A stretch of DNA of 64,000 nt from Nocardia asteroides (GTDB lineage: Bacteria > Actinomycetota > Actinomycetes > Mycobacteriales > Mycobacteriaceae), in contig NZ_CP089214.1 of NCBI RefSeq assembly GCF_021183625.1, forward strand, positions 6,820,001 to 6,884,000, read 5' to 3'. A program made the translations under genes and the position numbers. The notes beneath the pieces are model-generated. The model was not told where the DNA came from and did not search any database. It saw only the letters and a program-made list of their open reading frames with translations. Every line of letters starts with the position of its first letter. Position 1 is the first letter of the stretch. Shown in pieces: positions 41,812 through 50,761 of the stretch.

Positions 41812-43317
41812 GTGCAGAATCATCTCGTCCGCACCCACCCTTCCGCGGCGGACTTCCCCCGCGAACAGCACCTGGCGTGGCGGATCGCGGAGGTAGCCGC
41901 CGACCCCGTCGCGGTCGCCCCGGAGACCGAGGAGATGATCGTCAACCGGATCATCGACAACGCCGCGGTCTCGGTGGCGGCGCTCACCCGGCGCCCGGTC
42001 GCCAACGCCCGCGCCCAGGCGCTGGCGCACCCCTACTCCCCGGGCGCGACCGTCTTCGGCGCGGACGGCCGCTACTCCCCGGAGTGGGCGGCCTGGGCCA
42101 ACGGCGTCGCGGTGCGCGAGCTCGACTTCCACGACACCTTCCTGGCCGCCGAGTACTCGCACCCCGGCGACAACATCCCGCCGATCCTGGCGGTGGCCCA
42201 GCACGCGGGGCGCTCCGGCCGCGACCTGATCCGCGGCCTCGCCACCGGCTACGAGATCCAGATCGACCTGGTCCGCGCCATCTGCCTGCACCGGCACAAG
42301 ATCGACCATGTGGCGCACCTGGGTCCATCGGCGGCGGCGGGCATCGGCACGCTGCTCGGGCTGGACACCGCGACGATCCACCAGGCCATCGGCCAGGCGC
42401 TGCACACCACCACCGCCACGCGCCAGTCGCGCAAGGGCGAGATCTCCAGCTGGAAGGCGTACGCCCCCGCCTTCGCCGGGAAGATGGCGGTCGAGGCGGT
42501 GGACCGGGCGCTGCGCGGCGAGGGCGCCCCCGCCCCGATCTGGGAGGGCGAGGACGGCGTGATCGCCCGGCTGCTCGGCGGCCCGGACATCGAGTACTCG
42601 GTGCCGCTGCCCGGCCCCGGCGAGCCCAAGCGCGCGATCCTGGACTCCTACACCAAGGAGCACTCCGCCGAGTACCAGAGCCAGGCCCCGATCGACCTGG
42701 CCAGGCGCATGCGCGGGCGGATCGGCGACCTGGACCGGATCGCCTCGATCGTGCTGCACACCAGCCACCACACGCACGTGGTGATCGGCACTGGCTCCGG
42801 CGACCCGCAGAAGTTCGACCCGACCGCCTCGCGCGAGACCCTCGACCACTCGGTGCCCTACATCTTCGCGGTCGCGCTGGAGGACGGCACCTGGCACCAC
42901 GAGCACTCCTACACCCCCGAGCGCGCGCAACGCCCGTCCACGGTCGACCTCTGGCACAAGATCTCCACCGCCGAGGACCCGGAGTGGACCCGCCGGTACC
43001 ACTCGACCGACCCGGCCGAGAAGGCGTTCGGCGCGCGCGCCGAAATCACGCTGACGAGCGGCGAGGTGCTCACCGACGAGCTCGCGGTCGCCGACGCGCA
43101 CCCGCTCGGTGCCAGGCCCTTCGCCCGCGAGCAGTACATCGCCAAGTTCCGCACCCTTGCCGATGGGGTGGTGGAGCCCGCCGAGCAGGATCGTTTCCTC
43201 GAGGTGGCGCAGCGCACGGGCGAGCTCGCCGCGAGCGAGCTGTCGGAGCTCACCTTCACCGTCTCGGCGGATGTGCTCGCCCGCGCGCCCCGCTCCCCGA
43301 AGGGCCTCTTCCGATGA
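41812..43317 (+). CDS. prpD: 2-methylcitrate dehydratase
   Basis: A 501-residue MmgE/PrpD-family protein. It dehydrates 2-methylcitrate in the methylcitrate cycle that removes propionyl-CoA. Recognisable parts are SVAALTRRPVANARAQALAH, LDFHDTFLAAEYSHPGDNIP, and ATRQSRKGEISSWKAYAPAF. GTG 41812 has GGAGG nine bases upstream, so the upstream extension of the frame is not used. It is followed by prpB with a four-base overlap. Confidence 0.93.
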   Translation: MQNHLVRTHPSAADFPREQHLAWRIAEVAADPVAVAPETEEMIVNRIIDNAAVSVAALTRRPVANARAQALAHPYSPGATVFGADGRYSPEWAAWANGVAVRELDFHDTFLAAEYSHPGDNIPPILAVAQHAGRSGRDLIRGLATGYEIQIDLVRAICLHRHKIDHVAHLGPSAAAGIGTLLGLDTATIHQAIGQALHTTTATRQSRKGEISSWKAYAPAFAGKMAVEAVDRALRGEGAPAPIWEGEDGVIARLLGGPDIEYSVPLPGPGEPKRAILDSYTKEHSAEYQSQAPIDLARRMRGRIGDLDRIASIVLHTSHHTHVVIGTGSGDPQKFDPTASRETLDHSVPYIFAVALEDGTWHHEHSYTPERAQRPSTVDLWHKISTAEDPEWTRRYHSTDPAEKAFGARAEITLTSGEVLTDELAVADAHPLGARPFAREQYIAKFRTLADGVVEPAEQDRFLEVAQRTGELAASELSELTFTVSADVLARAPRSPKGLFR

Positions 43318-44228
43318 CGGGGCTGCCGGTAGCGGCCACCTCGGCCGCCGACAAGCGGATCGCGTTCCGCACCGGGCTGACCTCCGGGACGATCCAGCGG
43401 CTCCCCGGCGCCTTCAACCCGCTGGTGGCGAAGCTGATCCAGGAGATCGGGTTCGAGGGCGTCTACGTCTCCGGCGCCGTGCTCGCCGCGGAGCTCGGGC
43501 TGCCCGACATCGGGCTCACCACGCTCACCGAGGTGGCCGGGCGCGGGCAGCAGGTGGCCGGGGTCACCGACCTGCCGGTGCTCATCGACGCCGACACCGG
43601 CTTCGGCGAGCCCATGAGCGCCGCCCGCACGGTCACCGTGCTCGAGGACGCCGGTATCGCCGGGCTGCACCTGGAGGACCAGGTCAACCCCAAGCGCTGC
43701 GGGCACCTGGACGGCAAGGCGGTCGTCCCGGTCGAGGAGATGCTGCGCCGGCTCACCGCCGCGGTCTCCGCCCGCCGGGACCCGAACTTCGTGATCTGCG
43801 CGCGCACCGACGCCGCCGGGATCGAGGGCGTCGATGCCGCCATCGATCGTGCGAAGGCATACGCCGAGGCGGGCGCGGACCTGATCTTCACCGAGGCGCT
43901 GCACACCGTCGCCGATTTCGAGAAGTTCCGGGCGGCGGTCGGAATCCCGCTGCTGGCGAACATGACCGAGTTCGGCAAATCCGAGCTGATCCCGGCCCCG
44001 GTGCTGGAGCGGATCGGCTACAACGCGGTCATCTACCCGGTGACCACGCTGCGGCTGGCCATGTTCGCCGCCGAGCGGGGGTTGCGCGAGATCTTCGCCG
44101 AGGGAACGCAATCGGGGCTGCTCGACCGCATGCAGCACCGCTCCCGGCTCTACGAACTGCTGCAGTACGAGCGCTACAACGAATTCGACTCCGCCATCGT
44201 CGACTTCACTCTCGGAAGGAACCCCTGA
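43314..44228 (+). CDS. prpB: Methylisocitrate lyase
   Basis: A 304-residue isocitrate-lyase superfamily enzyme. The catalytic cysteine is C129 in the KRCGH signature. DADTGFGEP, near residues 92-100, holds Mg-binding aspartates. It splits 2-methylisocitrate to pyruvate and succinate in the methylcitrate cycle. It overlaps prpD (ATGA) and prpC (TGATG), so the three genes form one translationally coupled operon. Confidence 0.95.
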   Translation: MTGLPVAATSAADKRIAFRTGLTSGTIQRLPGAFNPLVAKLIQEIGFEGVYVSGAVLAAELGLPDIGLTTLTEVAGRGQQVAGVTDLPVLIDADTGFGEPMSAARTVTVLEDAGIAGLHLEDQVNPKRCGHLDGKAVVPVEEMLRRLTAAVSARRDPNFVICARTDAAGIEGVDAAIDRAKAYAEAGADLIFTEALHTVADFEKFRAAVGIPLLANMTEFGKSELIPAPVLERIGYNAVIYPVTTLRLAMFAAERGLREIFAEGTQSGLLDRMQHRSRLYELLQYERYNEFDSAIVDFTLGRNP

Positions 44229-45337
44229 TGCCGGATATTCACAAGGGCCTGGCGGGCGTCGTCGTCGACACCACCGCCATCTCCAAGGTGGTGCCCGAGA
44301 CCAACTCGCTGACCTACCGCGGCTACGCCGTGCAGGAGCTGGCCGCCACCTGCTCCTTCGAAGAGGTCGCCTACCTGCTCTGGAACGGCGAACTCCCCGG
44401 CCACGCCGAACTGGAACGCTTCCAGCAGCAGGAGCGCGCCGCCCGCCGGGTCGACCGCTCGCTGCTCTCGCTGGTCACGAAGATGCCCGACACCTGCCAC
44501 CCGATGGACGTGGTCCGCACCGCCATCAGCTACCTCGGCGCGGAAGACACCGCCGCCGAGGACAACTCGCCGCGGGCCAACCGGGCCAAGGCGCTGCGCA
44601 TGTTCGCCGTGCTGCCCACCATCGTCGCCGCCGACCACCGGCGCCGCCACGGCCGGGACCCGATCGCCCCGCACTCGCATCTGGGGTACGCGGAGAACTT
44701 CCTGAACATGTGCTTCGGGAAGGTCCCCGCGCGGGAGCTGGTCGCGGCGTTCGAGGTCTCGCTGATCCTCTACGCCGAGCACAGCTTCAACGCCTCGACC
44801 TTCGCCGCGCGGGTGGTCACCTCGACGCTGTCGGACATCTACAGCGCGGTCACCGCGGGGATCGGCGCACTGAAGGGCCCCCTGCACGGCGGGGCGAACG
44901 AGGCCGTCATGCACCACATGCTCGAGATCGACGACCCGGCCCGCGCCGCGGAGTGGCTGCGCGCCAAACTCGCCCACAAGGAGAAGGTGATGGGCTTCGG
45001 CCACCGGGTCTACAAGAACGGCGACTCCCGGGTGCCGACCATGAAGCGGGCGTTCCTCGATATCGCCGCCGCGACCGACGGGCAGAAGTGGGTGCGCATG
45101 TACGACATCCTCGAACGCGCCATGGGCGAGGCCACCGGGATCGAGCCGAACCTCGACTTCCCGACCGGCCCCGCCTACTACCTGCTCGGCTTCGACATCG
45201 AGATCTTCACCCCGATCTTCGTCATGAGCCGGATCACCGGCTGGACCGCGCACATCATCGAGCAGGGCGAGTCCAACGCGCTCATCCGGCCGCTGAGCGA
45301 ATATATCGGCGTGCCGCAGCGCCCGGTCGTGGCGTAG
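44228..45337 (+). CDS. prpC: 2-methylcitrate synthase
   Basis: A 369-residue citrate-synthase family enzyme. The catalytic histidines are in GALKGPLHGGANEAV and GFGHRVYKNGDSR, and the aspartate in the C-terminal LDFPTGPAYYLLG region. Gene context with prpD and prpB favours propionyl-CoA plus oxaloacetate as substrates. It begins one base inside the prpB stop. Its stop adjoins the convergent cbiO stop. Confidence 0.93.
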   Translation: MPDIHKGLAGVVVDTTAISKVVPETNSLTYRGYAVQELAATCSFEEVAYLLWNGELPGHAELERFQQQERAARRVDRSLLSLVTKMPDTCHPMDVVRTAISYLGAEDTAAEDNSPRANRAKALRMFAVLPTIVAADHRRRHGRDPIAPHSHLGYAENFLNMCFGKVPARELVAAFEVSLILYAEHSFNASTFAARVVTSTLSDIYSAVTAGIGALKGPLHGGANEAVMHHMLEIDDPARAAEWLRAKLAHKEKVMGFGHRVYKNGDSRVPTMKRAFLDIAAATDGQKWVRMYDILERAMGEATGIEPNLDFPTGPAYYLLGFDIEIFTPIFVMSRITGWTAHIIEQGESNALIRPLSEYIGVPQRPVVA

Positions 45338-46051
45338 TCAGCGCAACCGGTGCCTCGCCAGCAGTTCGTAGTCCCCGAGCACGTCGCCGATCGCCCCGTC
45401 GGCGACGATCCTGCCCCCGTCCAGGATCACCGCGCGGGAGCAGACCCGCTCGGCGTACGGCAGGTCGTGGGTGACCAGCAGCAGCGTGGCCGGCAGCGTC
45501 GCCAGGATCTCGGCGAGCTCGCGGCGCGCGACCGGGTCGAGGTTGGCGGCCGGCTCGTCGAGGACGAGCACCTCGGGGCGGCAGGCGAGCACGGTGGCCA
45601 GCGCGGCGCGGCGGCGCTCGCCGAGTGAGAGCCGGGTGGGGGAGCGGTCGGCGCGGCCGGTCATGCCGACGGCCCGCAGCGCGAATTCGACCGCTTCGGC
45701 GAGTTCGGTGCCGCGGACGCCGAAGTTGTGCGGCCCGAAGGCGACGTCCTGGGCGACGGTCGGCATGAAGAGCTGGTCGTCCGGGTCCTGGAACACCACC
45801 CCGACCCGCCTGCGGAGCTCCCGCACGGTCCCGCGCTCCAGCCGGGTGCCGCCGATCACGACCTCGCCCGCGCTCGCCGTGAGCACCCCGTTCAGGTGCA
45901 GCATGAGCGTGGACTTCCCGGCCCCGTTCGGGCCGAGCACAGCGACCCGCTCGCCCGCCCGCACGGTGAGCGAGAGCCCGTCCAACGCCCGGGTGCCGTC
46001 CGGGTAGGCGAAGGTCAGGCCGGTGAGGCGTACCGCGGGTTCGGTGCTCAC
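45338..46051 (-). CDS. cbiO: Cobalt-type ECF transporter ATPase
   Basis: A 237-residue ABC ATPase. Walker A is GPNGAGKS (about residues 38-45), the Q-loop lies in VVFQDPDDQLF, the signature is LSLGERRR, and Walker B is VLVLDEPAANLDP. It energises the importer encoded just upstream. The GTG at 46051 overlaps the cbiQ stop by four bases. Confidence 0.92.
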   Translation of the reverse strand: MSTEPAVRLTGLTFAYPDGTRALDGLSLTVRAGERVAVLGPNGAGKSTLMLHLNGVLTASAGEVVIGGTRLERGTVRELRRRVGVVFQDPDDQLFMPTVAQDVAFGPHNFGVRGTELAEAVEFALRAVGMTGRADRSPTRLSLGERRRAALATVLACRPEVLVLDEPAANLDPVARRELAEILATLPATLLLVTHDLPYAERVCSRAVILDGGRIVADGAIGDVLGDYELLARHRLR

Positions 46052-46803
46052 CGGGCCAACCACGCGCAGGCGCAGACACCGGCGGCGGCCAGCACCAGCG
46101 CGCCCGCCGCCAGCCAGTCGCGCGGCGCGGCGGGCCGGGCGCCGAGCGCGGGGACGCTGCCGGTGAAGCCACGCGAGAGCATGGCCAGGTGCACCCGCTC
46201 GCCGCGCTCGTAGGAGCGCAGGAACAGCGCCCCGACGCCGCGCGCGGTCGCCGCGACCTGGGCGAGCGAGCGCGGGTCGTCGCCGCGCGAGATCCGGGCC
46301 AGCCGCATGCGGGCTGCCTCGTCCGCGATCACGTCGACGTAGCGCAGCATGAGCACCACGATGGTCACGATCAGCCCGGGCACCCGCAGCCTGGTCAGCC
46401 CGCCCGGCAGCTCGCGCACCGCGGTCGTGGCCGCCAGCGTCAGCGAGATGCCGACGCCGAGCGTCCCTTTCGCCACGATGCCCCAGCCGGCCCAGAGCCC
46501 GGCCGTGGAGAGCGACAGCCCGAGCAGCGCGGTCCGCGGCTCCCCGGCGGCGAAGGGCAGCAGCAGCGCCAGCACCAGGAACGGCAGCTCGATCAGCATC
46601 CGCGGCGCGATCCAGCGCAGCGGGATGCGCGCCGCCGCCCACAGCGCGAGCAGCCCGGCCGCGAAGAGGGCGTACGGCCAGACCGTCTCGCGCGGCGTCG
46701 CCACCACGGCCACCACCAGCAGCACCGCCCCGGCGATCTTCACCTCGGCGGGCGCCAGGTGCAGCGCGGAGGCGCCGGGCAGGTAGAGCCGGTCCGCCCT
46801 CAC
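46048..46803 (-). CDS. cbiQ: Cobalt-type ECF transporter transmembrane subunit
   Basis: A 251-residue membrane protein with about five to six helices. The coupling motifs are present near VIADEAARMRLARISRGD and in RGVGALFLRSYERGERVHLA, containing the A-R-x3 coupling helices that dock onto CbiO. It starts at a GTG overlapping the cbiM stop and ends over the cbiO start, so M, Q and O are translated as one unit. Confidence 0.9.
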   Translation of the reverse strand: MRADRLYLPGASALHLAPAEVKIAGAVLLVVAVVATPRETVWPYALFAAGLLALWAAARIPLRWIAPRMLIELPFLVLALLLPFAAGEPRTALLGLSLSTAGLWAGWGIVAKGTLGVGISLTLAATTAVRELPGGLTRLRVPGLIVTIVVLMLRYVDVIADEAARMRLARISRGDDPRSLAQVAATARGVGALFLRSYERGERVHLAMLSRGFTGSVPALGARPAAPRDWLAAGALVLAAAGVCACAWLAR

Positions 46804-47789
46804 CCGGCCCGGCTCCGGCTCGGCCGCGCCGCGAGCAGGACCCGGACCAGCGCGAACAGCGCGGCGAAGGTGGCCGCCGCCCCGAGGATTCCGGCGAGGC
46901 CGGTCAGCGTGGAGTCACCCCCGATGGTGTAGTCGGCCAGCGGGGAGCCGGCGAGCCCGTGGTCCTCGGCGCGCTGCGCGATGCACTCGCCCTCCAGCTG
47001 CTCGGCGACCACCGTGCAGCCGCGCTGGGTGGTGGCGTCCAGCCCGTCCGGCTGCGAGCTGGCCAGGTACGACAGCGCCCCGGCCACCAGCACGGCGGCC
47101 GCGGCGAAGCCGAACAGGAAGGCGTTCAGCGAGACCCTGGGCGCGCTCGTGCTGCGCAGCAGGTACACCAGATCCGGCCTGGCCTTCGCCACCGCGACCA
47201 CCGTGACCGCGGTGATCAGCCCCTCCCCGATACCGATGAGCGCATGCGTGACCAGCATGTATCCGGTGACCGCGCCGAGCGTCGACCCGGCGGCCCCGCC
47301 GATCGCGTACTCCAGCACGAAGCCGAGCGCCGCGCACAGCGTTCCGGCGAGCGCCGCGACGAACGCGACCACCCCGATACCCCCGCGCCGCGCGAACACC
47401 GGCAGCAGCCCGCGCGCCACCAGGTACCCGGCACCCACCCCGATCAGCGCCATATTGGTGATGTTGGTGCCGAGCGCGCTGAGCCCGCCGTCGGCGAAGA
47501 GCAGCGCCTGCACCACCAGCACGATCGCCACGCAGAGCGCGCCGACGCAGGGGCCGGCCAGGATGGCGGCGAGCGCGCCGCCGAGCAGGTGCCCGCTCAC
47601 CCCCGGCAGGATCGGGAAGTTCACCATCTGCACCGCGAAGATGAAGGCGGCCACCAGCCCCGCCATCGGCGCGGCGCGCTCGTCCAGCTCCGCCCGCGCC
47701 CGCCGGGCCGCGAAGCCGAGCCCGGCGACGGCGAGCACGGCGAAGACCGCGGAGGTGGGGGCGTCGACGATGCCATCGCTCATGTGCAT
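46800..47789 (-). CDS. cbiM: Metal-specific ECF component, CbiM with fused CbiN/PDGLE domain
   Basis: A 329-residue integral membrane protein. The start M-H-M-S-D-G gives the second-position histidine that binds Co or Ni in CbiM/NikM, which is why ATG 47789 is chosen over ATG 47783. LPGVSGHLLGG supplies a further conserved histidine. The C-terminal 90 residues carry the SSQPDGLDAT motif of the PDGLE/CbiN domain, with two extracytoplasmic cysteines (RGCTVV and GECIA). Cobalt import is favoured, but nickel cannot be excluded. Confidence 0.9.
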   Translation of the reverse strand: MHMSDGIVDAPTSAVFAVLAVAGLGFAARRARAELDERAAPMAGLVAAFIFAVQMVNFPILPGVSGHLLGGALAAILAGPCVGALCVAIVLVVQALLFADGGLSALGTNITNMALIGVGAGYLVARGLLPVFARRGGIGVVAFVAALAGTLCAALGFVLEYAIGGAAGSTLGAVTGYMLVTHALIGIGEGLITAVTVVAVAKARPDLVYLLRSTSAPRVSLNAFLFGFAAAAVLVAGALSYLASSQPDGLDATTQRGCTVVAEQLEGECIAQRAEDHGLAGSPLADYTIGGDSTLTGLAGILGAAATFAALFALVRVLLAARPSRSRAG

Positions 47790-47829
47790 GGCGGAGGTGC
47801 TGACGTTCACCCGCCGGAACATTACTCGG

Positions 47830-47855
47830 AATATCTGAACATGCAGACCGATATT
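47830..47855. promoter_or_regulatory. Operator candidate between cbiM and ArsR gene
   Basis: AATATC-N14-GATATT with TGAACATG inside it. It lies 40 bases from the cbiM start and spans a possible ATG (47841) of the ArsR gene. The arrangement suits binding by the adjacent ArsR regulator to both promoters. Confidence 0.4.
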
Positions 47856-47900
47856 TGGAGCGGGCTGGCCTCGCCGCCCCCTGACCGGCAGAGTGGAGCC

Positions 47901-48245
47901 GTGCCCGCCCCCACCTCGCTCGGCCACGAGCCCGCCGTCCCCGGCCTCGACGTCACCGGGATCGCGGGCTGGGCGCAGCGCTTCGAGCTGCTGGCCGACG
48001 CCAACCGGCTGCGGCTGCTGGTGTGCCTGCACCACACCCCGGACCAGAACGTCACCGAGCTCGCCGCCGCCGTCGGCATGAGCGCCACCGCCGCCTCGCA
48101 TGCCCTGCGCATCCTGCGGCACCAGGGCTGGGTGACCTCGACCAGGACCGGGCGGATCGTGCGCTACCGGCTCACCGACGAGATCATCCACCGGTTGCTG
48201 CACTGGATCGGCGCCCCGCACGCCCCCGCCCCGCGCCCGGACTGA
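47901..48245 (+). CDS. ArsR-family regulator of the cobalt importer
   Basis: A 114-residue winged-helix regulator. NVTELAAAVGMSATAASHAL is the recognition region (about residues 52-71), followed by the wing TRTGRIVRYRL. The C-terminus DEIIHRLLHWIGAPHAP is rich in His, Asp and Glu and could be the metal-sensing site. It is divergent from cbiMQO. GTG 47901 gives a normal length; an ATG at 47841 in the same frame is possible but would sit inside the palindrome. Confidence 0.8.
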   Translation: MPAPTSLGHEPAVPGLDVTGIAGWAQRFELLADANRLRLLVCLHHTPDQNVTELAAAVGMSATAASHALRILRHQGWVTSTRTGRIVRYRLTDEIIHRLLHWIGAPHAPAPRPD

Positions 48246-48283
48246 ACCGGCGAGGCTTCCCCCTCCGCCCCGGATCACACCTC

Positions 48284-48310
48284 GGTTCTCGTCACGACAT
48301 GGCCGGGTGC
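48284..48310 (+). promoter_or_regulatory. Possible SigF/SigB-type promoter of stress gene
   Basis: GGTT (48284-48287) and GGGTGC (48305-48310) with 17 bases between. The -10 half deviates from GGGTA at one position, so this is weaker than the promoters at 9333 and 48826. Confidence 0.35.
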
Positions 48311-48368
48311 ACCGCGGGTAGTGCGCGCAGCGATTCATCCGCAACCAGCGCGTAACGAGGTCGAGCAC

Positions 48369-48821
48369 ATGACGGGTACCACCACACCGCAGCAGGTCAT
48401 CGCCTCCTTCAACGACTACCCCCCGGCGCAGGAGCTGGTCGAGCGGCTCGCCGACGGCGGCTTCCCGGCCGAGCAGGCGCAGATCGTCGGGAAGGGGCTG
48501 CGCACCGTCGAACAGGTCACCGGCCGGACGACCGCCGCCCGCGCGACCGGCGCCGGCGCGGCGGCCGGGGCCTGGATCGGGGTGCTGCTCGCGCTGCTGA
48601 CCGTGGCCTTCGCCGCGGCCCCCGCCTGGCAGGCGCTCGCCCTCGCGGTGCCGGCCGCCGCGCTGTGGGGCGCGATCGCCGGCGCCGTCGGGTACCGCGC
48701 CACCAGGAACCGCCGCGAGCTGACCGGCGTGCACACCCTGGTCGCGCACAGCTACGACGTCCGCGTCCCCGAGGAGCGCGCCGACGAGGTGACGCGCAGC
48801 CTGCGATCGGGCGGCCGATGA
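48369..48821 (+). CDS. General-stress-protein family, two membrane helices
   Basis: A 150-residue protein. The N-terminus, VIASFNDYPPAQELVERLADGG, is the start of the general stress protein 17M-like domain seen in many actinobacterial stress proteins. Two hydrophobic stretches follow (GAGAAAGAWIGVLLALLTVA and LALAVPAAALWGAIAGAVGY), a glycine-zipper-like hairpin, and then YDVRVPEERADEV. It lies before an alcohol dehydrogenase gene with its own stress-type promoter. Confidence 0.82.
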   Translation: MTGTTTPQQVIASFNDYPPAQELVERLADGGFPAEQAQIVGKGLRTVEQVTGRTTAARATGAGAAAGAWIGVLLALLTVAFAAAPAWQALALAVPAAALWGAIAGAVGYRATRNRRELTGVHTLVAHSYDVRVPEERADEVTRSLRSGGR

Positions 48822-48825
48822 ATTC

Positions 48826-48850
48826 GTTTCGCCGGGGCCCGCACGGGTAG
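48826..48850 (+). promoter_or_regulatory. SigF/SigB-type stress promoter of the alcohol dehydrogenase
   Basis: GTTT (48826-48829), 15 bases, GGGTAG (48845-48850), 34 bases before the ATG at 48885. This is a full match to the GTTT-N15-GGGTA class. Confidence 0.6.
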
Positions 48851-48884
48851 CGCGGGTCCGACCCCGACCCCGATGAGGAGAGCC

Positions 48885-50033
48885 ATGCGAGCGATGGTGT
48901 ACCGCGGTCCCTACAAGGTCCGCGTCGAAGAGAAGGACATGCCCGCGATCGAACACCCCAACGACGCGATCGTGCGGGTGCAGCGCGCCGCCATCTGCGG
49001 CTCGGACCTGCACCTCTACCACGGGATGATGCCGGACACCAGGGTCGGCACCACCTTCGGCCACGAGTTCATCGGCGTGGTCGAGCAGGTCGGCGGCTCG
49101 GTCCGCTCGCTGGTCCCCGGCGACCGGGTGATGGTCCCGTTCAACATCTACTGCGGCTCGTGCTGGTTCTGCGCGAACGGGCTGTACTCCAACTGCCACA
49201 ACGTCAACCCGAACGCCACCGCGGTCGGCGGCATCTACGGCTACTCGCACACCTGCGGTGGCTACGACGGCGGGCAGGCCGAGTTCGTGCGGGTGCCCTT
49301 CGCCGACGTCGGCCCGTCAAAAATCCCGGACTGGCTCGACGACGAGGACGCGCTGCTGTGCACCGACGCCCTCGCCACCGGCTACTTCGGCGCGCAGCTC
49401 GGCGACATCCGCGAGGGCGACGTGGTCGCGGTCTTCGGCGCGGGCCCGGTCGGGCTCTTCGCGGCGCAGTCGGCCTGGCTGATGGGGGCGGGCCGGGTGA
49501 TCGTCGTCGACCACCTCGAGTACCGGCTGGAGAAGGCGAAGCAGATGGCGCACGCGGAGGTCGTCAACATCGCCGACTGCGCCGACGTCGTGGTCGAGAT
49601 GAAGCGCAGCACCGGGTATCTCGGCGCCGACGTCGCCATCGACGCGGTCGGCGCCGAGGCCGACGGCAACCTGCTCATGCACGTCACCTCGGCGAAGCTG
49701 AAGCTGCAGGGCGGCTCCCCGGTCGCGCTGAACTGGGCCATCGACTCGGTGCGCAAGGGCGGCACGGTCTCGGTGATGGGCGCCTACGGCCCGATCTTCA
49801 GCGCGGTGAAGTTCGGCGACGCCATGAACAAGGGGCTCACCATCAACACCAACCAGTGCCCGGTGAAACGGCAGTGGCCGCGGCTCTTCTCCCACATCCG
49901 CAACGGCTACCTGAACCCGAAGGAGATCATCACCCACCGCATCCCGCTGGAGCACATCGCCGAGGGATACCACATCTTCTCCGCCAAACTCGACAACTGC
50001 CTCAAGCCGGTCATCGTGCCCGACGCCGCCTGA
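48885..50033 (+). CDS. Zinc-dependent alcohol dehydrogenase, formaldehyde dehydrogenase-like
   Basis: A 382-residue medium-chain dehydrogenase. AAICGSDLHLYHGMM holds the catalytic-zinc cysteine (about residue 38), GHEFIGVVEQVG the GHE motif, and CGSCWFCANGLYSNC the four structural-zinc cysteines. The NAD site is VAVFGAGPVGLFAAQSAW. The long insertion before the NAD domain resembles glutathione-independent formaldehyde dehydrogenases. ATG 48885 is preceded by GAGGAG. It is probably induced in stress via the promoter at 48826. Confidence 0.92.
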   Translation: MRAMVYRGPYKVRVEEKDMPAIEHPNDAIVRVQRAAICGSDLHLYHGMMPDTRVGTTFGHEFIGVVEQVGGSVRSLVPGDRVMVPFNIYCGSCWFCANGLYSNCHNVNPNATAVGGIYGYSHTCGGYDGGQAEFVRVPFADVGPSKIPDWLDDEDALLCTDALATGYFGAQLGDIREGDVVAVFGAGPVGLFAAQSAWLMGAGRVIVVDHLEYRLEKAKQMAHAEVVNIADCADVVVEMKRSTGYLGADVAIDAVGAEADGNLLMHVTSAKLKLQGGSPVALNWAIDSVRKGGTVSVMGAYGPIFSAVKFGDAMNKGLTINTNQCPVKRQWPRLFSHIRNGYLNPKEIITHRIPLEHIAEGYHIFSAKLDNCLKPVIVPDAA

Positions 50034-50044
50034 AGGAGCCCCCC

Positions 50045-50617
50045 GTGACCTACACCAGCGAGCACCCACCCGTCCCGAGCGCCGACGAACTGCGCGCCCG
50101 CATCCCCGGCTGGGGCGCCGACCTCGACCCGGGAGATCGGCCTGCCGTGCCCAAACTGCGCACCGAGGACACCGGCGCGCACTGGGACTTCCCGGAGCGC
50201 CAGCCCGAGACCACCCCGCGCGAACGCTCCATCGAGCACGCCTTCCTCACCCCGGTCTTCGGCACCTCGGCGCCGCTGCGCGGGCTCTCCGGGCAGCTCC
50301 GGCGGCACGCCTACCGGCGCTACAGCGAGGGGAGGGCCGCGCACTGGCTGCTGCTCGTCCTCGCCGACCGGGTCGACGCCTGGGAGAGCCACCTGCGCTC
50401 GTTCGCCACCGCCCGCCCCGACAACCCCGTCACCGAGACCGGCATCCGCGCCGAGTTCACCCACGGTGGCGTGCGCTCGCGCACCGGCACCTCCCGCATC
50501 GACCGCAACCACCAGTGGCTGGATCCGATCCTGGTCGCCGGGCCGTGGATCGCGGGCGGGGTGGTCGCCGCGCGCACCGCCCGCGCGGTCGGGCGGCGGG
50601 TCCGGTTGAGAAAGTGA
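50045..50617 (+). CDS. Hypothetical protein following the stress dehydrogenase
   Basis: A 190-residue protein. The first half is acidic and Pro-rich (LRARIPGWGADLDPGDRPAV, HWDFPERQPETTPRE), and the middle is a basic helical region (GLSGQLRRHAYRRYSEGRAA). The C-terminus holds a probable membrane helix (WLDPILVAGPWIAGGVVAAR) and ends RRVRLRK. It starts 11 bases after the dehydrogenase, behind AAGGAG, so the two are co-transcribed. I recognise no domain. Confidence 0.72.
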   Translation: MTYTSEHPPVPSADELRARIPGWGADLDPGDRPAVPKLRTEDTGAHWDFPERQPETTPRERSIEHAFLTPVFGTSAPLRGLSGQLRRHAYRRYSEGRAAHWLLLVLADRVDAWESHLRSFATARPDNPVTETGIRAEFTHGGVRSRTGTSRIDRNHQWLDPILVAGPWIAGGVVAARTARAVGRRVRLRK

Positions 50618-50761
50618 TCCGGGGGTACTGCACGGAAGCGCCCGGGCCGCGGTGAAGTACGTCGATATCACGATCGTCCGGACGTGGTGCGTCGTCCGTG
50701 GGCGGGTCCAGCAGCGCGGCTCGTCTCGGGCGGCGCTCGCGCACGTCACGGCGCGGCCGCG

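Noticed and set aside
48316..48321. GGGTAG as a second stress-type -10 before the stress protein gene
   Set aside because: No GTTT-like -35 lies 14-17 bases upstream.
46800..49250. An 816-codon minus-strand frame containing CbiM
   Set aside because: The real protein starts at ATG 47789, which provides the metal-binding His2. The upstream part is antisense to the ArsR and stress genes.
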